A stretch of DNA of 64,000 nucleotides from the NCBI GenBank assembly GCA_017408905.1, contig JAFQTU010000066.1, forward strand, positions 32,765 through 96,764, in the 5' to 3' direction. The position numbers and the translations under genes are program-made. Below the pieces are notes generated by a model. That model searched no databases and was not told where the DNA came from. It saw only the letters and a list, made by a program, of their open reading frames with translations. Positions 33,805 to 42,762 of this stretch are shown here, piece after piece; position 1 is the first letter of the stretch, and each line of letters starts with the position of its first letter. The DNA is from Mailhella sp. GTDB lineage: Bacteria > Desulfobacterota > Desulfovibrionia > Desulfovibrionales > Desulfovibrionaceae.

Positions 33805-34623
33805 TTACTTACCGGCGTTGGGGAAGAAGAGCTGCTTGCCTTCAAGGGTGTATTCGCCGATGCGCTTCTGGGTCTTGGGGTCAACCCACCAGTCTTCGAA
33901 CTGCTTGGCGAGTTCCACCTTGACGTTGGAGCAGCGGGCGGGGTTGGTGGTCATCACGCTGTACTGGTTGAAGAGGGCCTTATCGCCTTCGACCACGATG
34001 GCGAGGGGATTGGCGTCGCCCTGCTTGGCGGCGAACTTGATCCAGGTAGCGCGGTCGGTAAGGGTGTAGCCGCCCTTTTCAGCGGCGATGTTGATGGTGG
34101 CCATCATGCCCTGACCGGCGGACACGTAGAACTTTTCCTGGTCGGGGGTGAGGTTGTTAGCCTTCCAGAGCTTCTTTTCGGCGTTGTGCGTGCCGGACTT
34201 GTCGCCACGGGAGACGAACACGGCCTTGGCGTCATAGATGCCCTTCAGAGCGTCGGCAGTGGACTTGCCGGCGATCTTGGCAGGGTCGGCCTTGGGGCCG
34301 ATGATCACGAAGTCGTTGTACATGATCTGGCGGCGGTCCACACCGAAGCCGTCGGCCACGAACTTCTTTTCCACGGCGGGGGCGTGCACGAGGAGCACGT
34401 CGGCGTCGCAGTTCTTGGCGATCTCGAGGGCCTTGCCGGTGCCCACGGCCACCCACTTGAGGTCGATGCCGGTATCAGCCTTGAAGGTGGGGGCGAGGAA
34501 GTCGAGGAGGCCGGAGTTGTCGGTGCTGGTGGTGGTAGCCATCATGAGGGTTTCGGCCTGAGCGGGGAGGACGAAAGCCAGGGACAGCAGAGCGCCGAAC
34601 AGAGTTTTGCCGAACTTGTTCAT
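33805..34623 (-). CDS. tupA: Tungstate-binding periplasmic protein
   Basis: 272 residues. The signal peptide ends at PAQA-ETL. The mature start LMMATTTSTDNSGLLDFL carries the TTTST anion-binding motif of TupA. The later SRGDKSGTH is a second family motif. TupA binds tungstate with high selectivity over molybdate. It is divergent from moeA, sharing a 268-base region with an inverted repeat, so transport and cofactor synthesis may be regulated together. Confidence 0.93.
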   Translation of the reverse strand: MNKFGKTLFGALLSLAFVLPAQAETLMMATTTSTDNSGLLDFLAPTFKADTGIDLKWVAVGTGKALEIAKNCDADVLLVHAPAVEKKFVADGFGVDRRQIMYNDFVIIGPKADPAKIAGKSTADALKGIYDAKAVFVSRGDKSGTHNAEKKLWKANNLTPDQEKFYVSAGQGMMATINIAAEKGGYTLTDRATWIKFAAKQGDANPLAIVVEGDKALFNQYSVMTTNPARCSNVKVELAKQFEDWWVDPKTQKRIGEYTLEGKQLFFPNAGK

Positions 34624-34719
34624 GGGAAGAGCTCCTTGATATGAGTTTTTTCCACCTCGGAATGAAGCGGAATCATTTCTTGCCGTTTACTTTATTTCAA
34701 AAAGTGATATTATGCAAGT

Positions 34720-34777
34720 CACGGGAATGAAAGACGCTTCTTATGAATGGAATTTTATCTCGAAATTCGTTCCCGTG
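34720..34777. promoter_or_regulatory. 12-bp inverted repeat between tupA and moeA, candidate operator
   Basis: CACGGGAATGAA (34720-34731) and TTCGTTCCCGTG (34766-34777) are inverted repeats with one mismatch. They are centred in the AT-rich divergent promoter region. A tungstate- or molybdate-responsive regulator (TunR- or ModE-like) is a reasonable candidate. The rest of the intergenic region has no gene. Confidence 0.5.
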
Positions 34778-34891
34778 TTCTTGCCACAATGTTTCTCATT
34801 TCAGAAATCATGTTCTTTTCAAGCAGCTTCCCTGATCTTTTTGAAATGAAAAACTGAATTTCCTATGCGGCGCCATGCCGCTGGAGCCTGC

Positions 34892-36118
34892 ATGAAATCC
34901 TTCCTCACCCTGAAATCCGTCGAAGAGGTGCTGGCGCTCATCCGTTCCTTCGCGCCCCTTGCGGCGGAGAACGTGCCCCTTTCCGAAGCCGCCGGGCGCT
35001 GGCTTGCCGAAGACTGGCACGCCCCTGAAGACCTCCCCGGCTTCGACCGTTCCACGGTGGACGGCTGGGCCGTGCACGCCCGGGACGTGTTCGGTGCAAG
35101 CGAAGCCGCCCCTGCCCTGCTCGAATGCGTGGGCGGCCTGAACATGGGCCAGAAGCCCGACCTTTTCCTTGAGGAAGGCCAGAGCGTGCGCATCCTCACC
35201 GGCGGCATGATGCCCGAAGGCGCGGACTGCGTGGTGATGGTGGAACATTCCCGCCCCGTCAGCGACACGCTGGTGGAGCTGGTGCGCTCGCAGGCCCCGG
35301 GCGACCATGTCATCCTGAAAGATGACGACGCCGCCAAGGGCGCGCTTCTCATCCCTGCGGGGCGCTGCCTCCGCCCGCAGGAGATAGGCCTGCTTGCCGC
35401 CCTCGGTCAGGTGGAAGTGCCGGTGCGCCGCCGCCCCCGCGTGGTCATCGTTTCCACGGGCGACGAACTCGTGCCCTGCCACGAGAAGCCCGCGCCCGGG
35501 CAGGTGCGCGACGTGAATTCCCATTCGCTGGCCGCCTTCTGCCGCGCCGCCGGTGCGGAAGTGAAGCTGGCCGGGCTGGTGCGCGACGATATCGCCCTCC
35601 TGCGCGAGACCATTGCCCGCGCCCGCGAAGAAGCCGACGTGGTGCTGGTCTCCGGCGGTTCTTCCGCTGGCATGCGCGACCATACCGTGGACATTTTCAC
35701 CTCCATGCCCGAAAGCGAACTCCTTGTGCACGGCGTGGCCATCAGCCCCGGCAAGCCCTTCATCCTTGCGCGTTCCGGCGGCAGATGCCTCATGGGCCTG
35801 CCCGGCCATGTGGGCGCGGCCCTCGTTACGGCCCGGGCCTTCCTCCAGCCCCTGCTCCTGCACCTTCAGGGCGGCGAGGAGAAGTTCCGCCCCGGCGTGC
35901 GCGCCAGGCTCACCCGCGCCATGGCTTCGGCACAGGGCCGCCGCGACTACATCCGCGTGCGCCTTTCCCGCACCGAGGAAGGCTGGGCCGCCGAACCCAT
36001 ACTCCTGCCTTCCGGCCTCATGTCCGGCCTCGTCCATGCCGACGCCGTCGTCATCTGCCCCGAGAACAGCGAAGGCCTGTACGCAGGCGAAGAAGTCTGG
36101 GCCGAGCTTCTGCGCTAG
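34892..36118 (+). CDS. moeA: Molybdopterin molybdenumtransferase MoeA
   Basis: 408 residues from ATG 34892 (GGAG upstream); an ATG at 34865 is less likely. The MoeA domains are clear: VDGWAVHARDVFG, ILTGGMMPEGADCVVMVE, RPRVVIVSTGDELV, VSGGSSAGMRDHT and GLPGHVGAAL. MoeA inserts Mo or W into adenylylated molybdopterin. It heads the plus-strand operon with a second MoeA-type fusion. Two MoeA proteins beside tupABC suggest metal-specific insertion. Confidence 0.93.
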   Translation: MKSFLTLKSVEEVLALIRSFAPLAAENVPLSEAAGRWLAEDWHAPEDLPGFDRSTVDGWAVHARDVFGASEAAPALLECVGGLNMGQKPDLFLEEGQSVRILTGGMMPEGADCVVMVEHSRPVSDTLVELVRSQAPGDHVILKDDDAAKGALLIPAGRCLRPQEIGLLAALGQVEVPVRRRPRVVIVSTGDELVPCHEKPAPGQVRDVNSHSLAAFCRAAGAEVKLAGLVRDDIALLRETIARAREEADVVLVSGGSSAGMRDHTVDIFTSMPESELLVHGVAISPGKPFILARSGGRCLMGLPGHVGAALVTARAFLQPLLLHLQGGEEKFRPGVRARLTRAMASAQGRRDYIRVRLSRTEEGWAAEPILLPSGLMSGLVHADAVVICPENSEGLYAGEEVWAELLR

Positions 36119-36145
36119 CCCGCCATCTTTCACAAAGGAACGATC

Positions 36146-38110
36146 ATGGCCCGCAATACCTACCTTACCATGAAAGCCCCGGAAGAGGCCCGCGAACTCT
36201 GGTTCTCGCGCATTGCCGAACTCTGCCCTGGGGCAGGCCTCGGAGAAGAGGAAGTCCCCCTTCAGAACGCCCTGCGCCGCGTGCTCTCGCGCCCGGTGGA
36301 AGCCCTGCGCTCCTCGCCCGCCTTCCACGGCGCGGCTATGGACGGCGTGGCCGTGAAGGCCGAACAGACCTTCACCGCCTCGGCCCGCCGCCCCCTGCGC
36401 CTTGAGGTGGACAAGGACGCCTTCTGGATCAATACCGGGCATCCCCTCCCCGCCGGGACCAACGCCGTCATCAAGGTGGAAGACCTGAACATCGAGGAAG
36501 AGGGCCGCTTCGTGGTCACGGAAAAGGCCGCCTTCCCGTGGCAGCACGTGCGCAAGCTCGGTGAAGACATGGTGGCCACCGAGATCATCCTTGCCCCGGG
36601 CATCGAAGTGGGAGCCTACGAACTGGGCGCGCTTGCCGCCGCCGGGGTGCTCCGCCCCACGGTGTTCCGCCGCCCCAGGGTGGCCGTCATCCCCAGCGGT
36701 TCCGAGATCGTCTCCCTCGACGAGGCGAAGGAAGAAGACCTGCGCGCCGGGCGCGTGCTCCCGGAATTCAATTCCCTTGTGTTTGCCGCACTCATCCAGA
36801 ATGCGGGCGGCCTTACCGAAACGCGCCCCATCGTGCCCGATGACCCGGACGCCATCCGCGCCGCCATACTCGCCGCCGCCGAAGGCGGGGCCGACCTCAT
36901 CATGATGAACGCCGGTTCCTCGGCCGGTTCACACGACTACACCGCCGAGGTCATCCGCTCCCTTGGCGAGCTCTGCGTACACGGCATCGCCGTCATGCCC
37001 GGCAAGCCCACGGCGCTGGGCGTCATCCGCGCCGGGGAGCGCATGGTCCCCATCATCGGCACGCCGGGCTACCCCGTTTCGGCCATCGTGGCCGTGGAGG
37101 AATTCGTCCTGCCGCTCCTCGCCCTGTGGCAGAAGTGCGGCCTGCGCCATAAGGAATACGTGGACGTCGTTCCCTGCAACGCCCTGCCCTCCCGCCCGGG
37201 CATGGAAGAACGCATCCGCGTGCGCCTCGGCATGGTGGGCGATACCTGCTATGCCGTTTCCCTCCCCCGGGGTGCCGGGACCGTGACCAGCCTTTCCCGC
37301 GCCGACGCCGTGATTCGCGTGCCGCGCGACTGCGAAGGCCTCGACGCCGGAAAGCCGGTGCGCGCCGAACTCATCCGCAGCCGGGAACAGGTGGAAGGCG
37401 CCCTGCTCGTCATCGGCAGCCACGACAATACGCTGGACATCATCGACAGCCTGCTCCGCCGCACGCATCCGCGTTTCCGCCTCACGTCGGCGCACGTGGG
37501 TTCGCTGGGCGGCATTCTGGCCCTTTCGCGCGGGCAGTGCCACCTTGCCGGTTCGCACCTGCTGGACGAGGGAACGGGCGAATACAACAGGCAGGCCATG
37601 CGCGACCATCTGAAGGGCACGCCTTCCCTGCTGGTGCATCTGGCCGACCGCGAACAGGGCTTCATCGTCCTGCCGGGCAATCCCAAGGGCATCACCGCCT
37701 TCGAAGACCTCCTGCGCGAGGACGTTTCCTTCATCAACCGCCAGCGCGGCAGCGGCACGCGCGTCCTTCTGGATTACGAGCTGAAGACGCGCGGCATACT
37801 GCCCACCAAGGTGCGCGGCTACCGCGACGAGGAATACACCCACATGAACGTGGCCGCCGCCGTGCTTTCCGGCCGTGCCGACTGCGCCCTCGGCGTGCGC
37901 GCCGCGGCCGTGGCCCTCGGGCTGAACTTCATCCCCGTGGGTGTGGAGCAGTACGACCTTGTAGTGGCGGAAAAATGGGCCGACGACGAACGTATGCAGG
38001 CCCTTCTCGAGGTCATCCGCTCCGCCGAGTTCCGCGAGACCGTGACCCGCATGGGCGGCTACGATACTAGCCGCAGCGGCGATATCCTCTGGAAATACGA
38101 CGGAAAATAA
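36146..38110 (+). CDS. MoeA fused to a C-terminal periplasmic-binding-like domain
   Basis: 654 residues. Residues 1-420 are a complete MoeA (FHGAAMDGVAVKAE, PRVAVIPSGSEIV, NAGSSAGSHDYT, GTPGYPVSAIV). Residues ~430-654 are a PBP-like (type-2 binding fold) domain (VIGSHDNTLDIIDSLL, SAHVGSLGGILALSRGQCHLAGSHLLD, FINRQRGSGTR). This fusion is known in anaerobes and archaea. The PBP domain has no signal peptide, so it works in the cytoplasm, perhaps binding oxyanion or cofactor. It lies 27 bases after the first moeA. Confidence 0.92.
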   Translation: MARNTYLTMKAPEEARELWFSRIAELCPGAGLGEEEVPLQNALRRVLSRPVEALRSSPAFHGAAMDGVAVKAEQTFTASARRPLRLEVDKDAFWINTGHPLPAGTNAVIKVEDLNIEEEGRFVVTEKAAFPWQHVRKLGEDMVATEIILAPGIEVGAYELGALAAAGVLRPTVFRRPRVAVIPSGSEIVSLDEAKEEDLRAGRVLPEFNSLVFAALIQNAGGLTETRPIVPDDPDAIRAAILAAAEGGADLIMMNAGSSAGSHDYTAEVIRSLGELCVHGIAVMPGKPTALGVIRAGERMVPIIGTPGYPVSAIVAVEEFVLPLLALWQKCGLRHKEYVDVVPCNALPSRPGMEERIRVRLGMVGDTCYAVSLPRGAGTVTSLSRADAVIRVPRDCEGLDAGKPVRAELIRSREQVEGALLVIGSHDNTLDIIDSLLRRTHPRFRLTSAHVGSLGGILALSRGQCHLAGSHLLDEGTGEYNRQAMRDHLKGTPSLLVHLADREQGFIVLPGNPKGITAFEDLLREDVSFINRQRGSGTRVLLDYELKTRGILPTKVRGYRDEEYTHMNVAAAVLSGRADCALGVRAAAVALGLNFIPVGVEQYDLVVAEKWADDERMQALLEVIRSAEFRETVTRMGGYDTSRSGDILWKYDGK

Positions 38111-38147
38111 CATCATCCCTGCCCCATAGGCAGCAAAGGACAATACC

Positions 38148-38972
38148 ATGAGCCAGTGCGATCATCAGTGCGGAAGCTGCGGCAGTCAGGACTGCGCGGA
38201 ACGCACCTTCACCAAGGATCAGCTCAACCAGTTCTCGTCGGTGAAAAAGGTCATCGGCGTGGTCAGCGGCAAGGGCGGCGTGGGCAAATCCCTCGTCACC
38301 GGCCTGCTGGCTTCGCGCATGCAGGCTTCCGGGGCGCAGGCCGCCATCATGGACGCCGACCTCACCGGCCCCACCATTCCCCGCCTCTTCGGCCTTGACG
38401 AACGTATGCTGGGCTCGGACGAAGGCCTCGAGCCTGCCCGCTCCGCCACGGGCGTGGACATCGTTTCCATGAACCTCATCCTCGAAAACGCCACCGACCC
38501 CGTCATCTGGCGCGGCTCGGTCATCGCCAATGTCGTCCGCCAGTTCTGGACGGACGTGGTGTGGCGCGACGTGGACTATATGTTCATCGACATGCCCCCC
38601 GGTACCGGCGACGTGCCCCTTACCGTGTATCAGGCCCTGCCGGTGGACGGTATCGTCATCGTCACCTCGCCGCAGGACCTTGTGTCCATGATCGTGGAAA
38701 AGGCCGTGAACATGGCCCAGATGGACGGCCTGAACGTCCCCATCCTCGGCATCGTGGAGAACATGTCCTATTTCCAGTGCGACGACTGCGGCAAGAAGCA
38801 CTTCATCTTCGGCCAGAGCAGGCTTGAAGAGATAGCCGAACGCCACGGCATCGCCAACGTGGCCCGCCTGCCCATCGACCCGGCCATCGCCCGCTCCTGC
38901 GACGAGGGCCGCATCGAATCCGTAGCCAGCCCGTGGCTCGACGATATCGTCGAAACCATTCGCGCCCTGTAG
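38148..38972 (+). CDS. Mrp/NBP35-type P-loop ATPase
   Basis: 274 residues. The N-terminus has several Cys (MSQCDHQCGSCGSQDC), then a deviant Walker A GKGGVGKS, DMPPGTGDVPL and a CDDCG pair near residue 207. Mrp/ApbC/NBP35 proteins carry and transfer [4Fe-4S] clusters. It lies in the Moco operon 37 bases after the MoeA fusion. A role in maturing the nearby iron-sulfur enzymes is plausible, given the many clusters encoded by the opposing operon. Confidence 0.9.
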   Translation: MSQCDHQCGSCGSQDCAERTFTKDQLNQFSSVKKVIGVVSGKGGVGKSLVTGLLASRMQASGAQAAIMDADLTGPTIPRLFGLDERMLGSDEGLEPARSATGVDIVSMNLILENATDPVIWRGSVIANVVRQFWTDVVWRDVDYMFIDMPPGTGDVPLTVYQALPVDGIVIVTSPQDLVSMIVEKAVNMAQMDGLNVPILGIVENMSYFQCDDCGKKHFIFGQSRLEEIAERHGIANVARLPIDPAIARSCDEGRIESVASPWLDDIVETIRAL

Positions 38973-39041
38973 CAGGCCAACTTTCCGGCATCATCCCCCA
39001 TTCCGGAGGATACGCAATATAACCCTTTTATGGGAGGTTTT

Positions 39042-39887
39042 ATGAATTTCCTTCGTTTCGTCGTCATGGCCGCCATGAGCGTTTCGCTCTGCGTGCTGCC
39101 CGCCCAGGCCGCTGAGACCCTGCGCGTTTCTTCCACCATCGGCCCTGTTGACGCCGGCATGCTCCCCCTTCTGGCCGACACCTTCACCAAGAAGACCGGC
39201 ATCCAGATCACCATGGAAAAGGCCGGTACCGGCAAGACCCTGAAGAAAGCCGAAAGCGGCAACTTCGACCTCGTCATGGTCCATGCCCGCAAGCTTGAAG
39301 ACGCCTTCTGCGCCGCCGGCTTCGGCGTTGACCGCCGCGACGTCATGTACAACGACTTCGTGATCCTCGGCCCCAAGAACGACCCCGCCGGCGTGAAGGG
39401 CATGAAGAAGGTGACCGAGGCCGTGGCCAAGATCGCCGCCGCCAAGGTGCACTTCGTTTCCCGCGCCGACAAGTCCGGCACCAACGTGAAGGAAATGGAA
39501 ATCTGGGAAGCCGCCGGCATCCAGCCTTCCGGCGACTGGTATGAAAAGTGGGAAGGCGGCCCCAAGGGCAACAAGGCCACCACGCTCTACGTGAACGAAA
39601 AGCAGGCCTACACCCTGATGGACCGCGCCACCTGGCTGACCCTTCAGGACAAGGTCTCCGTGGTTCCGCTCATGGAAGCCGACCCCCTCATGCTGAACCT
39701 CATCGCCATCATCCGCGTGAACCCCGAAAAGTTCCCCGCCATCCACAAGGATGAAGCCCTCCAGTTCGCCGACTGGCTGGTGAGCGACGAAGCCCAGATC
39801 CTCATCCGCGACTTCGGCAAGGACAAGTACGGCCAGCCCCTGTTCTTCCCCAACTCCGACCAGTGGAACGCCAAGCACAAGAAGTAA
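39042..39887 (+). CDS. TupA-like periplasmic anion-binding protein, orphan paralogue
   Basis: 281 residues from ATG 39042, behind GGAGGTTTT. The signal peptide ends at AQA-AETL. It aligns along its length with TupA (for example GFGVDRRDVMYNDFVILGPKNDP against GFGVDRRQIMYNDFVIIGPKADP; SRADKSGTN against SRGDKSGTH). The ligand motif TTTST is replaced by VSSTIG, so the anion may differ. There are no permease or ATPase genes beside it; it may share TupBC or act as a sensor or store. A terminator follows at once. Confidence 0.87.
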   Translation: MNFLRFVVMAAMSVSLCVLPAQAAETLRVSSTIGPVDAGMLPLLADTFTKKTGIQITMEKAGTGKTLKKAESGNFDLVMVHARKLEDAFCAAGFGVDRRDVMYNDFVILGPKNDPAGVKGMKKVTEAVAKIAAAKVHFVSRADKSGTNVKEMEIWEAAGIQPSGDWYEKWEGGPKGNKATTLYVNEKQAYTLMDRATWLTLQDKVSVVPLMEADPLMLNLIAIIRVNPEKFPAIHKDEALQFADWLVSDEAQILIRDFGKDKYGQPLFFPNSDQWNAKHKK

Positions 39888-39908
39888 TCTTCTGACAGCG
39901 TGACCATA

Positions 39909-39942
39909 GGCCGCCGCGGTACATCCTGCGGCGGCTTTTTTT
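39909..39942 (+). terminator. Rho-independent terminator of the moeA-tupA2 operon
   Basis: GCCGCCGC and GCGGCGGC pair around a GGTACATCCT loop and are followed by TTTTTTT. Confidence 0.9.
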
Positions 39943-39956
39943 GCCTGAACGCCATG

Positions 39957-39988
39957 AAAAGAGGCCGCCGGATCGCTCCAGCGGCCTC
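39957..39988 (-). terminator. Rho-independent terminator of the AOR-Hdr-hydrogenase operon
   Basis: On the minus strand GAGGCCGC and GCGGCCTC pair around a 12-base loop and run into TTTTC, about 25 bases after the hydrogenase stop. Confidence 0.85.
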
Positions 39989-40012
39989 TTCGGCTTTCAG
40001 GAAAGGGATTCG

Positions 40013-41770
40013 CTACTGCGCGGACTTGGGCAGAGCGCGGGACTGAACAGCGGGCGACCTGTCGCTGTAATGCGTGTGCAGAAGCTCGTGCGCCTTGTGA
40101 GAATTGGGCTCGCCAAGGAAGTCGTCGTACAGCTTCCTGACCTGCGGGTTCAGATGCGACTGGCGGCGCGGCATTTCCCTGTCGATGGCGTACAGGCCCT
40201 GCTGGCGGGCGCGCGCACCGGGGTGATAATCGCCCTTCATGCGGCAGGTCCCGCCGCCGTCCACACAGCCGCCGGGGCAGGCCATGACTTCGATGAACGT
40301 GTAGGGGGACTTCCCGGCCACAGCCTCTTCGGCCAGCCTGCGGGCATTGCCAAGGCCGTGGCACACCGCCACGCGGATGGAACCGTTGCCCTCGCCAAGG
40401 TCCACCACGGCTTCGCGCAGACCTTCCTCGCCGCGCACGGGCAGAACGTCCACGCCGGGCAGTTCCCTGTTGTTGAGCACGGCGTACACGGTGCGCACGG
40501 CGGCTTCCATAACGCCGCCCGTGGTACCGAAGATGACGGCCGCGCCCGTGGAATCGCTCATGAAGGGGTCGTCGAAGGGTTCGGGCTGTACGTCGGCAAG
40601 GTCGATGCCGCAAAGGCGGAACAGGCGGGCCAGTTCGCGCACGGTGAGCACGGTGTCGATGTCGGGCACGCCGCCGCGGGCGAGTTCGGGCCGTGCGGCC
40701 TCGTCCTTCTTAGCCACGCAGGGCATGATGGACACAGTGCGGATGCTGGAGGCGGGTACGCCCAGCTTCTCGGGCAGGTAGCTCTTGCACAGGGCTCCGG
40801 TCACGGCCTGCGGGGAACGGGTGCTGGAGATGTGCGGAAGCACTGCGGGGATATGCTGTTCCGCGAAGTTCATCCAGCCGGGGCAGCAGGACGTGAACAT
40901 GGGCAGAGTGCCGCCGTTTCTGATGCGGCCCAGAAGTTCCGTGCCTTCCTCCATGATGACCACGTCGGCGGCGAAATCGGTATCGATGACCACGTCCGCG
41001 CCGATGCGGCGCAGGGCGGCCACGATGCGGCCTTCCACGTTCTCGCCCGGGCCGAAGCCGAAGGCCTCGCCCAGCACCACGCGGACGGAAGGCGCAAAGG
41101 AAAAGACGGTGCGCACGGCCGGGTCGGCAAGGTATTCGAGCACCACGTCGTTCTCGTCGCGTTCGGCAAGTGCGCCCACGGGGCAGACCAGCGTACACTG
41201 GCCGCACTGGATGCAGGCCTGCTTGTCGAGCAGGATGGGCAGTTCGCCCTTGCCGGTGCTGTCGGGGTGCATGGCGCCCACGCCCTGCACGGAGCGGCAC
41301 ACTTCCACACAGCGCATGCAGCGCACGCATTTGCTCATGTCGCGCACAAGGCCGCGAAGCCCGTCGTCCGGGCGCAGGGGGCCGCGGGGGGCGAAGCGGC
41401 TGGCAGCAAGCCCCACCTTATTGCGCAGTTCCTGAAGTTCGCAGTCGCCGTGGCGGGCGCAGTCGTCGCAGGAAAGGTCGTGTTCGGCAAAGACCATCTC
41501 CACCTGCATGCGCTGGCGGGCGCGCACTTCGGCGCTGTCCGTGACCACGACCATGCCCTCTTCGAGAGGCGTGGAGCAGGAGGTCACGAATTCCTTCCTG
41601 CCGCCGGGGAACTCGCACTCCACAAGGCAGACGCGGCAGGTGGCCGGATTGTGGTCGAGCGCTTTGAAGGCGCACAGCGAGGGGATGAAGATGCCGTTCC
41701 TGCGCGCGGCGGCAAGGATGGTCTCCCCCTGGCTGAACGTGATGCTGATACCGTTTATGATGGCGTTCAT
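40013..41770 (-). CDS. [FeFe] hydrogenase catalytic subunit, HndD/HydA type
   Basis: 585 residues. An N-terminal NuoG-like [2Fe-2S] domain (CAFKALDHNPATCRVCLVEC) is followed by a His-Cys cluster region (HDLSCDDCARHGDC) and two [4Fe-4S] motifs (CVRCMRCVEVC, CIQCGQCTLVC). All three H-cluster motifs are intact: TSCCPGW, MPCVAKKDEA and EVMACPGGCVDGGG, followed by the small-subunit-like C-terminus. The domain order matches HndD, the catalytic subunit of NADP-reducing hydrogenases, but hndABC are absent. It is the last gene of the AOR operon, 33 bases after the ThiF-like gene. It could dispose of, or supply, electrons for that system. No hydEFG maturases are in the window. Confidence 0.92.
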   Translation of the reverse strand: MNAIINGISITFSQGETILAAARRNGIFIPSLCAFKALDHNPATCRVCLVECEFPGGRKEFVTSCSTPLEEGMVVVTDSAEVRARQRMQVEMVFAEHDLSCDDCARHGDCELQELRNKVGLAASRFAPRGPLRPDDGLRGLVRDMSKCVRCMRCVEVCRSVQGVGAMHPDSTGKGELPILLDKQACIQCGQCTLVCPVGALAERDENDVVLEYLADPAVRTVFSFAPSVRVVLGEAFGFGPGENVEGRIVAALRRIGADVVIDTDFAADVVIMEEGTELLGRIRNGGTLPMFTSCCPGWMNFAEQHIPAVLPHISSTRSPQAVTGALCKSYLPEKLGVPASSIRTVSIMPCVAKKDEAARPELARGGVPDIDTVLTVRELARLFRLCGIDLADVQPEPFDDPFMSDSTGAAVIFGTTGGVMEAAVRTVYAVLNNRELPGVDVLPVRGEEGLREAVVDLGEGNGSIRVAVCHGLGNARRLAEEAVAGKSPYTFIEVMACPGGCVDGGGTCRMKGDYHPGARARQQGLYAIDREMPRRQSHLNPQVRKLYDDFLGEPNSHKAHELLHTHYSDRSPAVQSRALPKSAQ

Positions 41771-41803
41771 GGTTTCCTCTCTTCAAGCCCGAACGGGCTG
41801 AGA

Positions 41804-42757
41804 TTATCCGGCATTGCGGCCGATGCCGGGAGAGCCTTCCCAGCTTTCCCAGTGGATATCGTTGGTGCGCCAGTCCGGGATACCGACGGCTTGGCGCTGT
41901 ATATCGTAGTAATAAGACCAGCCCGTGTAGGGGTTGAAGATCTGCACCTGCGGCAGGCGTATCACGGACGTGCCGTCCACAGGAAGGCCGTTCATCTCGG
42001 CCACGTTCTTCACGGCTTCGAAAGCCATGGCCGCATTGGTCATGCGGACGAAAATACCGCAGGAACGCGCCGGAAGCTCGCCCTTCATCATGGCGGCCCC
42101 TACGCCCGGGAGCAGTTTGTCCGCACGGCCGGGGTAGTTCAGCGCCTTCACGTATTTCAGGCGAAGGGCCTGATAGTCGATGTCTTCCAAGGCCGTGCCT
42201 TCCGTGCCGAAGCCGCCGAGCCCTTCCATGGTCACGTCGCCTTCGCCGTGCACGAACGTGCCCACCACCCAGCTCCCGGACGAGGCCGGGCCGATGATGG
42301 TGCGCACCCGCTCCTCGGCGGCGATGCGGCCCACCAGCAGGTTGGCTTCGACATCGGTCGTGCCGAGGAAGATGAGGTCAACGGGGTCGCTGTCGGCCTC
42401 CCAGTGCTCACCGCGAAGGACGCCCCTCAGCCATGCGGCATCGAAGCGGCACAGCGCCCTGTTCCAGCCCTGCACCACGGCTTCCGGGTTGACGGAAAGC
42501 AGATGGGCGCGCCAGGCGTCCACCTTGGGCATGCCTATCTCGCGCACGGTGAAGGGCAGGCGGTTGAGATTGGTGTCCTCCACCGTATCATTGTCGATAA
42601 GGCCGAAGCGCGTGAACCCGGCACGCAGGAGCATATCCACAACGGCACCGTTGCCGCCGCAGCCTACGACGAGCACCTTGCACTCGCGCACCTTTTCCAG
42701 CACGTCGCGGCTGAAAAGGCGGAAACCTTCCTGTCTGTCGATGAGGGCTTCCCACAT
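41804..42757 (-). CDS. ThiF/MoeB-family E1-like adenylyltransferase
   Basis: 317 residues from ATG 42757, with AAGGAG in the end of the preceding gene. The Rossmann ATP site VVGCGGNGAVVDMLLRAGF is followed by LIDNDTVEDTNLNR, the ThiF/MoeB/HesA hallmark. The canonical zinc Cys pairs and clear catalytic Cys loop are not obvious. MoeB-like proteins adenylate MoaD or ThiS; ThiF-like genes are found in AOR gene clusters, so it may assist tungstopterin or sulfur handling. No MoaD/ThiS gene is adjacent. It is co-transcribed with the GNAT gene (5-base gap). Confidence 0.8.
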   Translation of the reverse strand: MWEALIDRQEGFRLFSRDVLEKVRECKVLVVGCGGNGAVVDMLLRAGFTRFGLIDNDTVEDTNLNRLPFTVREIGMPKVDAWRAHLLSVNPEAVVQGWNRALCRFDAAWLRGVLRGEHWEADSDPVDLIFLGTTDVEANLLVGRIAAEERVRTIIGPASSGSWVVGTFVHGEGDVTMEGLGGFGTEGTALEDIDYQALRLKYVKALNYPGRADKLLPGVGAAMMKGELPARSCGIFVRMTNAAMAFEAVKNVAEMNGLPVDGTSVIRLPQVQIFNPYTGWSYYYDIQRQAVGIPDWRTNDIHWESWEGSPGIGRNAG

Positions 42758-42762
42758 ATCCG

